Below are positions 31,047-40,842 of a stretch of DNA of 64,000 bases, in pieces. This stretch comes from Planosporangium mesophilum (lineage in GTDB: Bacteria; Actinomycetota; Actinomycetes; Mycobacteriales; Micromonosporaceae): NCBI RefSeq assembly GCF_016863255.1, contig NZ_BOON01000007.1, positions 1-64,000 on the forward strand. Reading direction: 5' to 3'. A program made the position numbers and the translations under genes. The stretch's first letter is position 1. Each line of letters starts with the position of its first letter. The notes beneath the pieces were generated by a model. It made no database searches. It was not told the DNA's origin and saw only the letters and a list, made by a program, of their open reading frames with translations.

Positions 31047-31192
31047 GATCAAGTCCTCGTTCCGGATGGATGAGCGGCGCCGCACTCACCTTCCACACTT
31101 CCACCACAGGAGCCGGACTACCGCGCAGCCCCGTGACCAGTTAACCCGGAGTAAACCGGAAGAGATTCCGACCGTACACCGTTGAAGATCTT

Positions 31193-32203
<1,011 letters not shown>

Positions 32204-32229
32204 CGACTGGCTGGTCTCCCGGCCGTACC

Positions 32230-32272
32230 GGCGCGGTCGCCAACCACCGATCGGGGTGGTGGCGACCGCGCC
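32230..32272 (+). terminator. Terminator after LLM oxidoreductase
   Basis: GGCGCGGTCGCCAACCACC (32230-32248) pairs with GGTGGTGGCGACCGCGCC (32255-32272), with one bulged A, 26 bases after the stop. Confidence 0.75.
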
Positions 32273-32317
32273 GTCGTTCGTGCCGCCACTGCCCGGCAAG
32301 CGGTCTGCCGGACTGAG

Positions 32318-32385
32318 CAATCCAATGAATTTGATCTTTATCTTAGCATTGCTAACTGACTGGAATGGGTGTTAAACAGGATGGA
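32318..32385 (+). promoter_or_regulatory. AT-rich promoter region of asnB
   Basis: A stretch of about 68 bases much richer in A/T than its surroundings (TTTGATCTTTATCTTAGCATT and onward), between the LLM terminator and asnB. It is the probable promoter region; exact boxes were not assigned. Confidence 0.45.
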
Positions 32386-32435
32386 GCGTCCCGTTTATCC
32401 GTGTGGCGCTTCCTTTGAGCGACCTGGGGATTTTG

Positions 32436-34361
32436 ATGTGTGGAGTTGTAGGTTGGGTTGATTTCGGGCGCTCGCTGGCCCGTGAGCAGGCGGCGATGCG
32501 GACCATGACGGCGACCATGGCCTGCCGGGGGCCGGACGCCGAAGGCCTGTGGTTCGACGAGCACGTCGCACTGGGTCACCGGCGGCTGGCGATCATCGAC
32601 CTTGCCGGTGGCGCGCAGCCGATGCTCGTGGAGGGCGATGGAGCCACGGGTTTCGCCGGCGCCTCGATCGGCAAGGGTTCGGCGGCCCGTGACGGCGCGG
32701 AGCGCGAAGGTTCCGTGATCGCGGCGCTGACCTACAGCGGCGAGGTGTACAACTTCCGGGAGCTGCGTCAAGAGCTGCGCGCCCTGGGGCACCAGTTCCG
32801 CACCTCCAGCGACACCGAGGTGGTGCTGCGCTCGTACCTGCAGTGGGGCGACGAATTCGTGGAGCGCCTCAACGGCATGTTCGCGTTCGGGCTGTGGGAC
32901 GGCCGCCGGCAGCGGCTGTTGCTGGTACGAGACCGGATGGGGGTCAAGCCGCTCTTCTACCACCCCACGCCGGGCGGGGTCCTGTTCTCCTCGGAGCCCA
33001 AGGGCATCCTGGCGCACCCGGAGGTCGACGCCGTGGTCGACGCCGACGGGCTGCGTGAGCTGCTGTCGTTCGTCAAGACGCCGGGGCACGGCATCTACCG
33101 GGGTGTCCACGAGGTGCGCCCCGGCCACCTGGTCGTCGTCGACTCCGACGGCGTGCACCCGCGCCGGTACTGGGGTCTGACCGCCCGGCCGCACACCGAC
33201 GACCTCGACACGACCGTTCGTACCGTGCGCGAGCTCCTCGAAGACATCGTCGCCCGGCAGCTGATCACCGACGTTCCGCTGTGCACGCTGCTCTCCGGCG
33301 GTCTCGACTCCTCCGCGATCACGGCGCTGGCAGCGGCGGCGCTCCGCCGTGACGGCGGGGGACCGGTGCGCTCGTTCGCGGTCGACTTCGTGGGCCAGAC
33401 CGAGAACTTCCAGCCCGACGCCCTGCGCGGCACGCCCGACGCGCCGTACGTGCACGAGGTCGCCAAGCACGTCGGCGCGGAGCACACCGACATCGTGCTG
33501 GACACCTCGGCGTTGACCGACCCGCTCTACCGGACGGGGGTGGTTATCGCCAGCGACCTGCCCAACGCGATGGGTGACATGTACACGTCGCTCTACCTGC
33601 TCTTCCGCGCCGTACGGCAGCACTCGACGGTGGCGCTGTCGGGCGAGTCCGCCGACGAGGTGTTCGGTGGCTACGCGTGGTTCCACGACGAGCAGGCGGT
33701 CAACGCGGATACGTTCCCGTGGATGACCGTCATGCGGCGCGGAGCGAGAGACCCCGAGACCGCCCTCGAGCTGCTCGACCCGGACCTGGCCGGGCTGCTG
33801 AACCTGGACGAGTACCGCGACGCCGCGTACCGGCAGGCACTGACGGAGGTGGACCACCTGCCGGCCGAGGACCCGCGGGAACACCGCATGCGTGAGGTGT
33901 CCTACCTGCACCTGACGCGGTTCGTGCAGATCCTGCTGGACCGCAAGGACCGGATGAGCATGGCGCACGGCCTGGAGGTGCGGGTGCCGTTCTGCGACCA
34001 CCGCCTCGTCGAGTACGTCTACAACACCCCGTGGTCGATGAAGACCTTCGACGGCAGGGAGAAGAGCCTGTTGCGGGCGGCCACCGCGGACCTGCTGCCC
34101 GAGTCCGTCGTGAAGCGGGTCAAGAGCCCGTACCCGTCGACGCAGGACCCGGCCTACGAGCGGACGGTTCGGCAGCAACTCGCCGACATCGTCGCCGACG
34201 CTCAAGCGCCGGCGTCCGGCCTGCTCAACAGCAAGCGGGTACACGAGCTGCTGGAGGAGCCGACCGACCGCACCGGCTTCGGGCAGGCCCGTCGCGCCGC
34301 CGAGCTGGCCCTCGGCCTGAATCAGTGGCTGCGGCGCTACCCGGTCCGGATCGCGGTGTGA
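32436..34361 (+). CDS. asnB: Asparagine synthetase, glutamine-hydrolysing
   Basis: Makes asparagine from aspartate, glutamine and ATP. I start at ATG 32436 because processing must expose Cys2 (MCGVVGWVD) as the N-terminal nucleophile, and GGGGA lies upstream. The glutaminase domain (2 to about 215) has SGEVYNFREL where NGEIYN is usual. The synthetase domain has the pyrophosphate loop LLSGGLDSS near 287 and SGESADEVFGGY. About 641 residues, the normal length. Such AsnB can serve biosynthetic clusters, but none is evident here. It is convergent with the acetate kinase gene, four bases apart. Confidence 0.92.
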   Translation: MCGVVGWVDFGRSLAREQAAMRTMTATMACRGPDAEGLWFDEHVALGHRRLAIIDLAGGAQPMLVEGDGATGFAGASIGKGSAARDGAEREGSVIAALTYSGEVYNFRELRQELRALGHQFRTSSDTEVVLRSYLQWGDEFVERLNGMFAFGLWDGRRQRLLLVRDRMGVKPLFYHPTPGGVLFSSEPKGILAHPEVDAVVDADGLRELLSFVKTPGHGIYRGVHEVRPGHLVVVDSDGVHPRRYWGLTARPHTDDLDTTVRTVRELLEDIVARQLITDVPLCTLLSGGLDSSAITALAAAALRRDGGGPVRSFAVDFVGQTENFQPDALRGTPDAPYVHEVAKHVGAEHTDIVLDTSALTDPLYRTGVVIASDLPNAMGDMYTSLYLLFRAVRQHSTVALSGESADEVFGGYAWFHDEQAVNADTFPWMTVMRRGARDPETALELLDPDLAGLLNLDEYRDAAYRQALTEVDHLPAEDPREHRMREVSYLHLTRFVQILLDRKDRMSMAHGLEVRVPFCDHRLVEYVYNTPWSMKTFDGREKSLLRAATADLLPESVVKRVKSPYPSTQDPAYERTVRQQLADIVADAQAPASGLLNSKRVHELLEEPTDRTGFGQARRAAELALGLNQWLRRYPVRIAV

Positions 34362-34365
34362 GGCG

Positions 34366-35463
34366 TTACCGGCCCACGAGCACCTCGCGCGTCTCGCGGG
34401 CGATCTGAAGCTCTTCGCGGGTCTCGACGACCAGTACCGGCACGGTCGCGCCGTCGGGGCTGACCGGCCCGTCGTCGGTGCGGTTGCCGACGGCGGGCAC
34501 GGGCACGCCGAGCAGGTGCAGGCCGGCGCAGATGTCGCGGCGTACCTCGGGGGTGTCCCAGCCGATCTCCCCGGTGAACACCAGCGCGTCGAGCCGGTCC
34601 AGGTTCGTGCTGGCGGCGGCGATCTCCCGGCGTACCCGGTGGTTGTACACGTCGAGCGCGAGCGCCGCGTCGCGGTCGCCCGACTCCGCCGCGGCGACGA
34701 GCTCGCGGGTGTCGGACGAGCGGCCGGCGGCCAGGCCGAGCAGGCCGGAGCGGCGGTACAGGCCGTCGCTCAGTTCGCGCAGGCTCATCCGCCCGTCCAG
34801 CAGCCACAGCAGCATCCCCGGGTCGATCGCCCCGCTGCGGGTCGTCATCGGTACCCCGTCGAGCGGGGTGAACCCCATCGACGTGTCCACGCTGCGGCCG
34901 TCGCGTACCGCGCAGACCGAGGAGCCGCCGCCCAGGTGCGCCAGGACCATGTGCAGTTCGGTGGCGGGCCGGCCGAGCAGCTGCGCGGCGCGGCCGGTCG
35001 CCCAGGCGTAGGACAGCCCGTGGAAGCCGTAGCGGCGCAGCCCGTACGCGGCGCGCCAGTCGGCGGGCAGCGGAAAGGTCGCCGCCGGCTTCGGCAGCGT
35101 GGCGTGGAAGGCGGTGTCGGGGCACAGCACGTGCGGCACGTCGGGCAGGGCGCGGCGCAGCGCGTCGACCAGGACGAGGGCCGGGGGTACGTGCAGCGGC
35201 GCCAGGTCGGCGACCCGGCGCAGGGCGGCGAGCAGGGCGCCGTGCATCGCCGTCGGCTTGCGGACGACGTCGCCGCCGTGGACGAGGCGGTGCCCGACCG
35301 CGTGCGGTCGCGGCACCCCGCCGAGGAAGCCGGCCACCGCGTGCAGCGTCTCGTCCGACGCCGGCGGCTGGTCCAGGTCGAGGCGGTCGCCGACCTTGTC
35401 CTCGTCGTCGACCAGGGCGAGGTGCAGGCTGTGCGAGCCGCCCACGACGACCAGGACGCTCAC
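34366..35463 (-). CDS. ackA: Divergent acetate/propionate-family kinase
   Basis: A 365-residue member of the acetate kinase family, shorter than the usual 400. Conserved parts are GHRLVHGG, CPDTAFHATLP, RRYGFHG, HLGGGSSVCAVRDGRSVDTSMGFTPL, TTRSGAIDPG and FTGEIGWDTPEVR. The N-terminal phosphate loop differs: VSVLVVVGGSHSLHLAL where MKVLVINAGSSSLKYQL is typical, so the Asn7 and Lys14 equivalents are Val and His. Function may therefore be altered. The GTG start overlaps the MFS stop (GTGA), showing coupling to the efflux gene. No phosphotransacetylase is nearby. Confidence 0.82.
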   Translation of the reverse strand: MSVLVVVGGSHSLHLALVDDEDKVGDRLDLDQPPASDETLHAVAGFLGGVPRPHAVGHRLVHGGDVVRKPTAMHGALLAALRRVADLAPLHVPPALVLVDALRRALPDVPHVLCPDTAFHATLPKPAATFPLPADWRAAYGLRRYGFHGLSYAWATGRAAQLLGRPATELHMVLAHLGGGSSVCAVRDGRSVDTSMGFTPLDGVPMTTRSGAIDPGMLLWLLDGRMSLRELSDGLYRRSGLLGLAAGRSSDTRELVAAAESGDRDAALALDVYNHRVRREIAAASTNLDRLDALVFTGEIGWDTPEVRRDICAGLHLLGVPVPAVGNRTDDGPVSPDGATVPVLVVETREELQIARETREVLVGR

Positions 35464-36956
35464 GGCCGACGCCTCCGGTCCGGCACCGGCTCGAACGGGT
35501 GGGCGCCGGGAGGCCGGTGGACATCTGGCGTTCGTTGCCGGGTGGTGCGGCGGCCGGAGAACACATCGGTCAGCGCCGCGGCGAGCGCGACCAGGACGAG
35601 CCCGATCGCGACGATCAGGGCGACCCGGAACGCCTGCGACCAGTGGCCGCCGGTGGCCGCAAGGTCGGCGAAGAAGACCGAGCCCACGACCGCGATGCCG
35701 ACGGCGGAGCCGATCCGCTGGCAGACCTGCATCATGGCGCCCGCGCTGCCGCCCATGCGCGGCGGTACCTCCGACAGCGTGATCGCCTGGTTGGGTGCGA
35801 TCACCAGGCCGCTGCCGAGGCCGGCGAGGAGCAGCGGCGCGGCGGTGGCGAGCGGGGCGGCGTGTCCGGGGACGAGGCTCACCGCTCCGGCGATGCCGGC
35901 GAGCCCGGTCACGACGAGCGCGAGCCCGACGGCGACCAGCGGGCGGCCGAACCGGTTGACGACGCGGCCACCGACCGTCGCGGCCACGGCGGAGCCGAGC
36001 GCGAACGGGGTCACCGCCAACCCTGCGAGCAGCGCGCTGTAGCCCAGGCCGCTCTGCAGGTACAGGGTGTAGACGAAGAAGATCGCGGTGAAGCCGGCGA
36101 AGTACAGCAGCCCGATCAGCGCGCCGAGCGCGTACGAGCGGAGCTGGAACAGGCCGAGGTCGACGACCGGTTCGCGGTGCCGGGCGTGCCGGCGTTCCCA
36201 GCCGACGAACCCGGCCAGGACCACCGCGGCGGCGATCAGTAGCAGCCACTTCTCCTGGCCGGGCCACTGCTGCTCCTGTACCAGCGGCAGCAGGACGAGC
36301 AGCACGCCGGCGCCGAGCAGCGCGACGCCGACCGGGTCGAGGCTCTCCCGGCGGCGGCGCTCCTTCGGCCGCGGTGGGATCAGCCGCCAGCCCAGGACGA
36401 CGGCGGCGATGCCGACCGGGACGTTGACGTAGAACACCCAGCGCCAGCCCTCCTGCGCACCGGCGAACTGGATCAGCAGGCCGCCGAGCAGCGGACCGAT
36501 CGCGGTCGAGATCCCGACCGTGGCGCCCATCAGCCCGAACGGCCGGCCGCGCTCGGCGGGCGGGAACAGTTGCTGGATCAGGGCGACCACCTGCGGGTTG
36601 AGCACACCGGCGGCGCCACCCTGTACCAGCCGGGCGGCCACCAGCCAGGTCGCGTGCTGGGCCAGCCCGGCTGCCGCGCTGGCGACGGTGAACAGGGCCA
36701 GGCCGGCGATGAACACGTTGCGCCGGCCCCGGGCGTCCCCGTACCGCCCCGCGGGTACCAGGGTCAGGCCGAACGCGAGGGCGTACCCGGACAGGACCCA
36801 CTGCACGTCGCTCTGGGTGGCGTGCAGACCGGTACGGATCGACGGGATCGCGACGTTGACGATGCTCACATCGAGCAGCGTCATGAACGACGCGACCAGG
36901 CAGACCGAGAAGGCGCGCCAGCGAACTCTGGGATCGTGGACAGCTGGCGGGGTCAT
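35460..36956 (-). CDS. MFS efflux transporter, DHA2 (EmrB/QacA-like)
   Basis: Drug:proton antiporter of 498 residues with about 14 helices. Helix 1 is VASFMTLLDVSIVNVAIPSI, with the DHA2 LDxTIVNVALP-type pattern; motif A GRYGDARGRR follows helix 2. Substrate unknown. The ATG at 36956 lies exactly at the centre of a 48-bp palindrome. A GTG 16 codons upstream (37004) is in frame but has no better ribosome site. First gene of a two-gene operon with the acetate kinase homologue. Confidence 0.85.
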   Translation of the reverse strand: MTPPAVHDPRVRWRAFSVCLVASFMTLLDVSIVNVAIPSIRTGLHATQSDVQWVLSGYALAFGLTLVPAGRYGDARGRRNVFIAGLALFTVASAAAGLAQHATWLVAARLVQGGAAGVLNPQVVALIQQLFPPAERGRPFGLMGATVGISTAIGPLLGGLLIQFAGAQEGWRWVFYVNVPVGIAAVVLGWRLIPPRPKERRRRESLDPVGVALLGAGVLLVLLPLVQEQQWPGQEKWLLLIAAAVVLAGFVGWERRHARHREPVVDLGLFQLRSYALGALIGLLYFAGFTAIFFVYTLYLQSGLGYSALLAGLAVTPFALGSAVAATVGGRVVNRFGRPLVAVGLALVVTGLAGIAGAVSLVPGHAAPLATAAPLLLAGLGSGLVIAPNQAITLSEVPPRMGGSAGAMMQVCQRIGSAVGIAVVGSVFFADLAATGGHWSQAFRVALIVAIGLVLVALAAALTDVFSGRRTTRQRTPDVHRPPGAHPFEPVPDRRRRP

Positions 36957-36979
36957 GACCCCGCCAGCTGTCCACGATC
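36932..36979. repeat. 48-bp perfect palindrome over the MFS start codon
   Basis: 24 bases at 36932-36955 (starting GATCGTGGACAGCTGG) are the exact reverse complement of 36956-36979, with no spacer. The putative ATG of the MFS gene sits at the centre. It may be a mobile palindromic element or a regulator site. Confidence 0.85.
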
Positions 36980-37046
36980 GCGAAAGGTAGCCATGGAGCG
37001 TCACCCCTACCCGGGTGGCTCAGCGGCAAACGGTAGGCGAGGCGCG

Positions 37047-37964
37047 TCACCCCGCGGCGGGCGCGAGCGCCTCCATGATCTCTTCGGCCCGGCGAGTCGC
37101 GGACGCCGGATCGACGTCGGGTGACCCGACGAGCGGGTCCCAGTTCAGGTCGTAGAAGAGTTCGGTGACCCCCACCTCCGCGAGGCGCCGGGCGTCGGAG
37201 CGGATCTGCTCGTACGACCCGGAGAGCGGCGCCCGCTCGCCGTCGCCGGCCGGCTCGCCGGCCCGTACCACCCCGCGCGAGACGATCCGGACCGCCGCCG
37301 GGTCGCGGCCGGCCTCGCGCGCCGCGTCGCGGACCACGGCGATGCTCTCGGCGACCGTGGTGAGGTCGGTGCGGCTTGCGCTGACCCAGCCGGCCGCGGC
37401 GCGGCCCGCCCGGCGCAGGGCGCTGCGCGCGGTACCGCCGAGGAGCACCGGCGGGCCGGGGCGCTGGACGGGCTTGGGCTGCATGCTGCTGGGCGGGACG
37501 GTGTAGAACTCGCCGTCGAACCGACTCACCTCGTCCGCCCAGAGCGTACGCAGTACCGCCAGGTACTCCTCGGCCCGGGCGCCGCGCCGCTCGCTCGTCG
37601 CGCCGGTCGCGGTGAACTCCACCGGCGACCAGCCGCTGCCCAGCCCGAGGTCGAGCCGGCCGCCCGAGACGATGTCCAGGCTGGCGGCCTGCTTGGCGAG
37701 GTAGACCGGCGACACGAACGGGAAGTTCACCACCGCCACACCCAGCCGGATCCGGGACGTGTGCGCCACCGCGTACGCCAGCGACACCAGTGGATCCAGC
37801 ACGCTGCGGTACACCGGAGCCAGCTCCTGGTCGGCGCCGACCAGCAGCCGCTGGAAGGTCCACAGTGAGTGGTAGCCCAGCTCCTCCGCCCGCGCGCCGA
37901 AACGTGCGATGTTGTCCGGGCTGGCCCACGCGCCCGCTACCGGCAGGCCGAATCCGATGCGCAT
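37047..37964 (-). CDS. LLM-class F420/FMN-dependent oxidoreductase
   Basis: A luciferase-like barrel of 305 residues. MRIGFGLPVAGAWASPDNI at the N-terminus, RIRLGVAVVNFPFVSPVYLAKQAASLDIVSGGRLDLGLGSGW in the middle and GGTARSALRRAGRAAAGW later resemble the F420-dependent mycobacterial group, so F420 is the more likely cofactor; that is an inference. The ATG at 37964 begins the family's first strand. It ends 43 bases before the MFS upstream GTG, so it may be cotranscribed with MFS and acetate kinase. Confidence 0.82.
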   Translation of the reverse strand: MRIGFGLPVAGAWASPDNIARFGARAEELGYHSLWTFQRLLVGADQELAPVYRSVLDPLVSLAYAVAHTSRIRLGVAVVNFPFVSPVYLAKQAASLDIVSGGRLDLGLGSGWSPVEFTATGATSERRGARAEEYLAVLRTLWADEVSRFDGEFYTVPPSSMQPKPVQRPGPPVLLGGTARSALRRAGRAAAGWVSASRTDLTTVAESIAVVRDAAREAGRDPAAVRIVSRGVVRAGEPAGDGERAPLSGSYEQIRSDARRLAEVGVTELFYDLNWDPLVGSPDVDPASATRRAEEIMEALAPAAG

Positions 37965-38050
37965 GGCTCCACCGTAGGCGATCGGCCGGGCCGTCCGGCG
38001 TGGTCGGGTGATCGGTTTGGACCGTGGCAGGTACGGGCATGGGGGCCGGC

Positions 38051-38902
38051 ATGGCCAGACTCGTGACCCGGCTGGAGCGGCTGCCCCTTCTCGACAGCGT
38101 CGCCGACCGGGCCCGGAAGCTGGTACGTGCCGCGCTCGGTTCCCAACGGGTACGCGACGTGCTGCACGGGGTCTGGCTGGGTCATCCGCTGCATCCGGCA
38201 CTGGTACAGATGCCGATCGGTGCGTGGCTGAGCGCGGCGGTCCTGGACGTCCTACCCGGACAGCGGACCGCCGCCACGGCGCTCATCGGGGTCGGTACGG
38301 CCGGTGCCCTGCCGGCGGTGGTGACCGGAGCCAATGACTGGGCGTCGCTCTCGCGCGAGCAGCGCCGGGTGGGGTTGGTCCATGCCGGGACCAACACCGT
38401 CGCGCTGGCGCTGTACGGCGCGTCGCTGACGGCCAGGCTGCGCGGGCGTCACACGATGGGGCGCGGCCTGGGCTACCTGGGCCTCGCCGTGGTCGGCGCC
38501 GGTGCCTATCTCGGCGGCCACCTGTCGTACTCGCTCGGCGCCGGGGTCAACCAGGCCGTACCCGGCCTGTGGCTGATGCGGGGGACCTGGCAGCGCGTCG
38601 GCGCCGTCGAGGAGTTCTCCCAGGGCGAGCCGGCGGTGCGCAAGCTGGGCGGTACGCCCGTCCTGGTGTACCGGGAGGCGGACCGGTTCACCGTGCTGCT
38701 GGAGCGCTGTGCGCACCACAACGGGCCACTCAGCGACGGCACGATCGTCGAGATCGACGGTGACTCCTGCGTGGTCTGCCCCTGGCACGGCAGCACGTAC
38801 CGGCTGCGCGACGGTCTGGTGGTGCACGGCCCGGCGGCGAACGACCAGATAACGCTGCGCACCCGGGTCGTCGAGGGTCAACTCGAGGCGTCGCCGGTCT
38901 GA
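38051..38902 (+). CDS. DUF2231 membrane / Rieske [2Fe-2S] fusion protein
   Basis: About 283 residues. The N-terminal half is a DUF2231-like membrane domain with HPLHPALVQMPIGAWLSA and about four helices. The C-terminal third is a Rieske domain with CAHHNGPL and CPWHGSTYRL, giving the two Cys and two His cluster ligands. It is probably a small electron-transfer protein facing the membrane; partners are unknown. I start at ATG 38051 because GGGGG lies seven bases upstream. ATG 38039 and GTG 38024 are in-frame alternatives. It is divergent from the LLM gene. Confidence 0.82.
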   Translation: MARLVTRLERLPLLDSVADRARKLVRAALGSQRVRDVLHGVWLGHPLHPALVQMPIGAWLSAAVLDVLPGQRTAATALIGVGTAGALPAVVTGANDWASLSREQRRVGLVHAGTNTVALALYGASLTARLRGRHTMGRGLGYLGLAVVGAGAYLGGHLSYSLGAGVNQAVPGLWLMRGTWQRVGAVEEFSQGEPAVRKLGGTPVLVYREADRFTVLLERCAHHNGPLSDGTIVEIDGDSCVVCPWHGSTYRLRDGLVVHGPAANDQITLRTRVVEGQLEASPV

Positions 38903-39168
38903 GGTGCGGGCGGCGTCGCCGTCGCCCACAATTGAGGCCATAGCCCGTGACGACTCTCCGCCGCCGCCCACGCGGCGGCGGTCCGGGCGTATCCGACAAC
39001 AGACAGGCGCGTGACCGGGGCGTCCCATCCCTTGTGATGGCCGTGGATGCCGTCGGTCCCCGACGCCATCAGGACGAACTGTGCGGTCCGGACAGACGCC
39101 GATGGGCGCCCGGGCGGACCGGTACGAGAACCGGCTCGCGGCTACCGATGTGGGGGAGGGGGCCAGAG

Positions 39169-39327
39169 ATGGCCAAGAAAGCTGTCACCTGGGCTGCGAT
39201 CGCGTTCCTCGTGTTCTTCGTGGCCTTCCATCCGGACGCCGCTGCCCATGCCACGCGGAACCTGGGCGGCCTGATCATCAACATCGGGAAGGGCTTCGGG
39301 GACTTCTTCACGAGGGTCGCGACCTGA
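39169..39327 (+). CDS. Small membrane protein, 52 residues
   Basis: MAKKAVTWAAIAFLVFFVAF forms one membrane helix, followed by a short amphipathic tail (NLGGLIINIGKGFGDFFTRVAT). GGGGGAGGGGGCC precedes the ATG, so translation is well supported. Short proteins of this form are common in actinomycetes and are unassigned. It is upstream of, but separated by an operator from, the MarR-linked transporter. Confidence 0.68.
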   Translation: MAKKAVTWAAIAFLVFFVAFHPDAAAHATRNLGGLIINIGKGFGDFFTRVAT

Positions 39328-39341
39328 CCGGGGGTACGGCA

Positions 39342-39365
39342 CCTTTAGTTGTACTATGCTAAAGG
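39342..39365. promoter_or_regulatory. Probable MarR-type operator
   Basis: CCTTTAG (39342-39348) and CTAAAGG (39359-39365) flank the core TTGTACTATG. The 24-base palindrome is A/T-rich against its surroundings and ends 31 bases before the MFS start. Its spacing suits a winged-helix dimer. The MarR gene is last in the operon it would control. Confidence 0.68.
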
Positions 39366-39396
39366 TTATATCCGTACAAGTATCTGAGGTTTTCGC

Positions 39397-40842
39397 GTGC
39401 CTGAGCTCGACCGCCGCGGGCGGCTGCTGGTACTGGCCATCTGCTGCATGAGCCTGCTGATCGTCAGCCTCGACAACACGATCGTGAACATCGCTCTCCC
39501 GTCGATCCGGCGGGACCTGCACGCGTCGATGTCGGGACTGCAGTGGACGATCGACGCGTACACGCTGGTGCTGGCCAGCCTGCTGATCCTCGGTGGCTCG
39601 ACCGGCGACCGGGTCGGCCGGCGCCGGACCTTCCAGACCGGACTGGTCGTCTTCACCATCGGCTCGCTGCTGTGCAGCGTCGCACCGAGCCTCGGTTGGC
39701 TCGTCGCGTTCCGGATGGTGCAGGCGGTCGGGGGCTCGATGCTCAACCCGGTGGCCATGTCGATCATCACCAATACCTTCACCGAGCCGAGGGAGCGGGC
39801 CCGTGCGATCGGCGTCTGGGGCGGCGTGGTCGGCGTCAGCATGGCCCTGGGGCCGGTCGTCGGCGGAACGCTGGTCGCGGCGCTGGGCTGGCGGTCGATC
39901 TTCTGGATCAACATTCCGGTCGGGCTGGCCGCGCTGCTGCTGACCGCGCGGTTCGTGCCCGAGTCCCGGGCGGCCCACCCCCGCCGCGTCGACCCGGTCG
40001 GCCAGGTCCTCGTCCTCACCCTCCTGGCGTCGTTGACGTACGCCATCATCGAGGGTCCGGCCGCCGGCTGGTCGTCGCCACGGATCATCGCCTTCTTCGC
40101 GCTCGCCGCCGCCGCGTTCGTCGCCCTCCTCGGGTACGAGTCGCGCCGCCGGGAGCCGCTGCTCGACCTCCGGTTCTTCCGCAGCGCGCCGTTCTCGGGA
40201 GCCACCGTGATCGCGGTCAGCGGGTTCGGCGCGATGAGCGGTTTCCTGTTCCTCAACACCCTTTACCTCCAGGAGGTCCGCGGGCTCTCCGCGCTGCACG
40301 CCGGGCTGTACACGCTGCCGATGGCGGTGATGACCGCCGTCTTCGCGCCGCTGTCCGGGCGGCTCGTCGCCGCCCGTGGACCGCGACTGCCGCTGGTGCT
40401 CGCCGGCGCGGCGATGACCGTGAGTATCCTGCCGTTCACGCGGTTGACAGCGGACGTGCCGGTGGGCTGGCTGATGGCCGGCTACGTCGTTTTCGGCTTC
40501 GGCTTCGGCCTGCTCAACGTCCCGATCACCAACACCGCCGTCTCCGGGATGCCGCGCTCGCAGGCCGGCGTCGCGGCGGCGATCGCCTCCACCAGCCGCC
40601 AGGTGGGCCAGTCGCTCGGCGTCGCGGTCATCGGATCGGCGGTGACCGCCGGCCTCGGTGGCCCGATGGCGGCGCACTTCACGCAGGCCAGCCACGTCGG
40701 CTGGTGGATCGTCGCCGGCTGCGGGCTGACCGTCCTGGCTTTCGGCACGCTGACGACGGGGCGCTGGGCGCGTCGTACCGCCGAGGAGGCGGCGGCCCGC
40801 ATCGCCCCGGCCAGGACCCCGGCCCAGGTGGGTGCGCGATGA
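39397..40842 (+). CDS. MFS efflux transporter, DHA2 family
   Basis: Proton-driven exporter of 481 residues with about 14 helices. LIVSLDNTIVNIALPSIRRDL is the DHA2 helix-1 signature, and TGDRVGRRRTF is motif A. Starts with GTG after TGAGG. Its TGA overlaps the ATG of the MarR gene (ATGA). A palindrome in the promoter suggests autoregulated, substrate-induced export of a toxic compound. Confidence 0.87.
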   Translation: MPELDRRGRLLVLAICCMSLLIVSLDNTIVNIALPSIRRDLHASMSGLQWTIDAYTLVLASLLILGGSTGDRVGRRRTFQTGLVVFTIGSLLCSVAPSLGWLVAFRMVQAVGGSMLNPVAMSIITNTFTEPRERARAIGVWGGVVGVSMALGPVVGGTLVAALGWRSIFWINIPVGLAALLLTARFVPESRAAHPRRVDPVGQVLVLTLLASLTYAIIEGPAAGWSSPRIIAFFALAAAAFVALLGYESRRREPLLDLRFFRSAPFSGATVIAVSGFGAMSGFLFLNTLYLQEVRGLSALHAGLYTLPMAVMTAVFAPLSGRLVAARGPRLPLVLAGAAMTVSILPFTRLTADVPVGWLMAGYVVFGFGFGLLNVPITNTAVSGMPRSQAGVAAAIASTSRQVGQSLGVAVIGSAVTAGLGGPMAAHFTQASHVGWWIVAGCGLTVLAFGTLTTGRWARRTAEEAAARIAPARTPAQVGAR

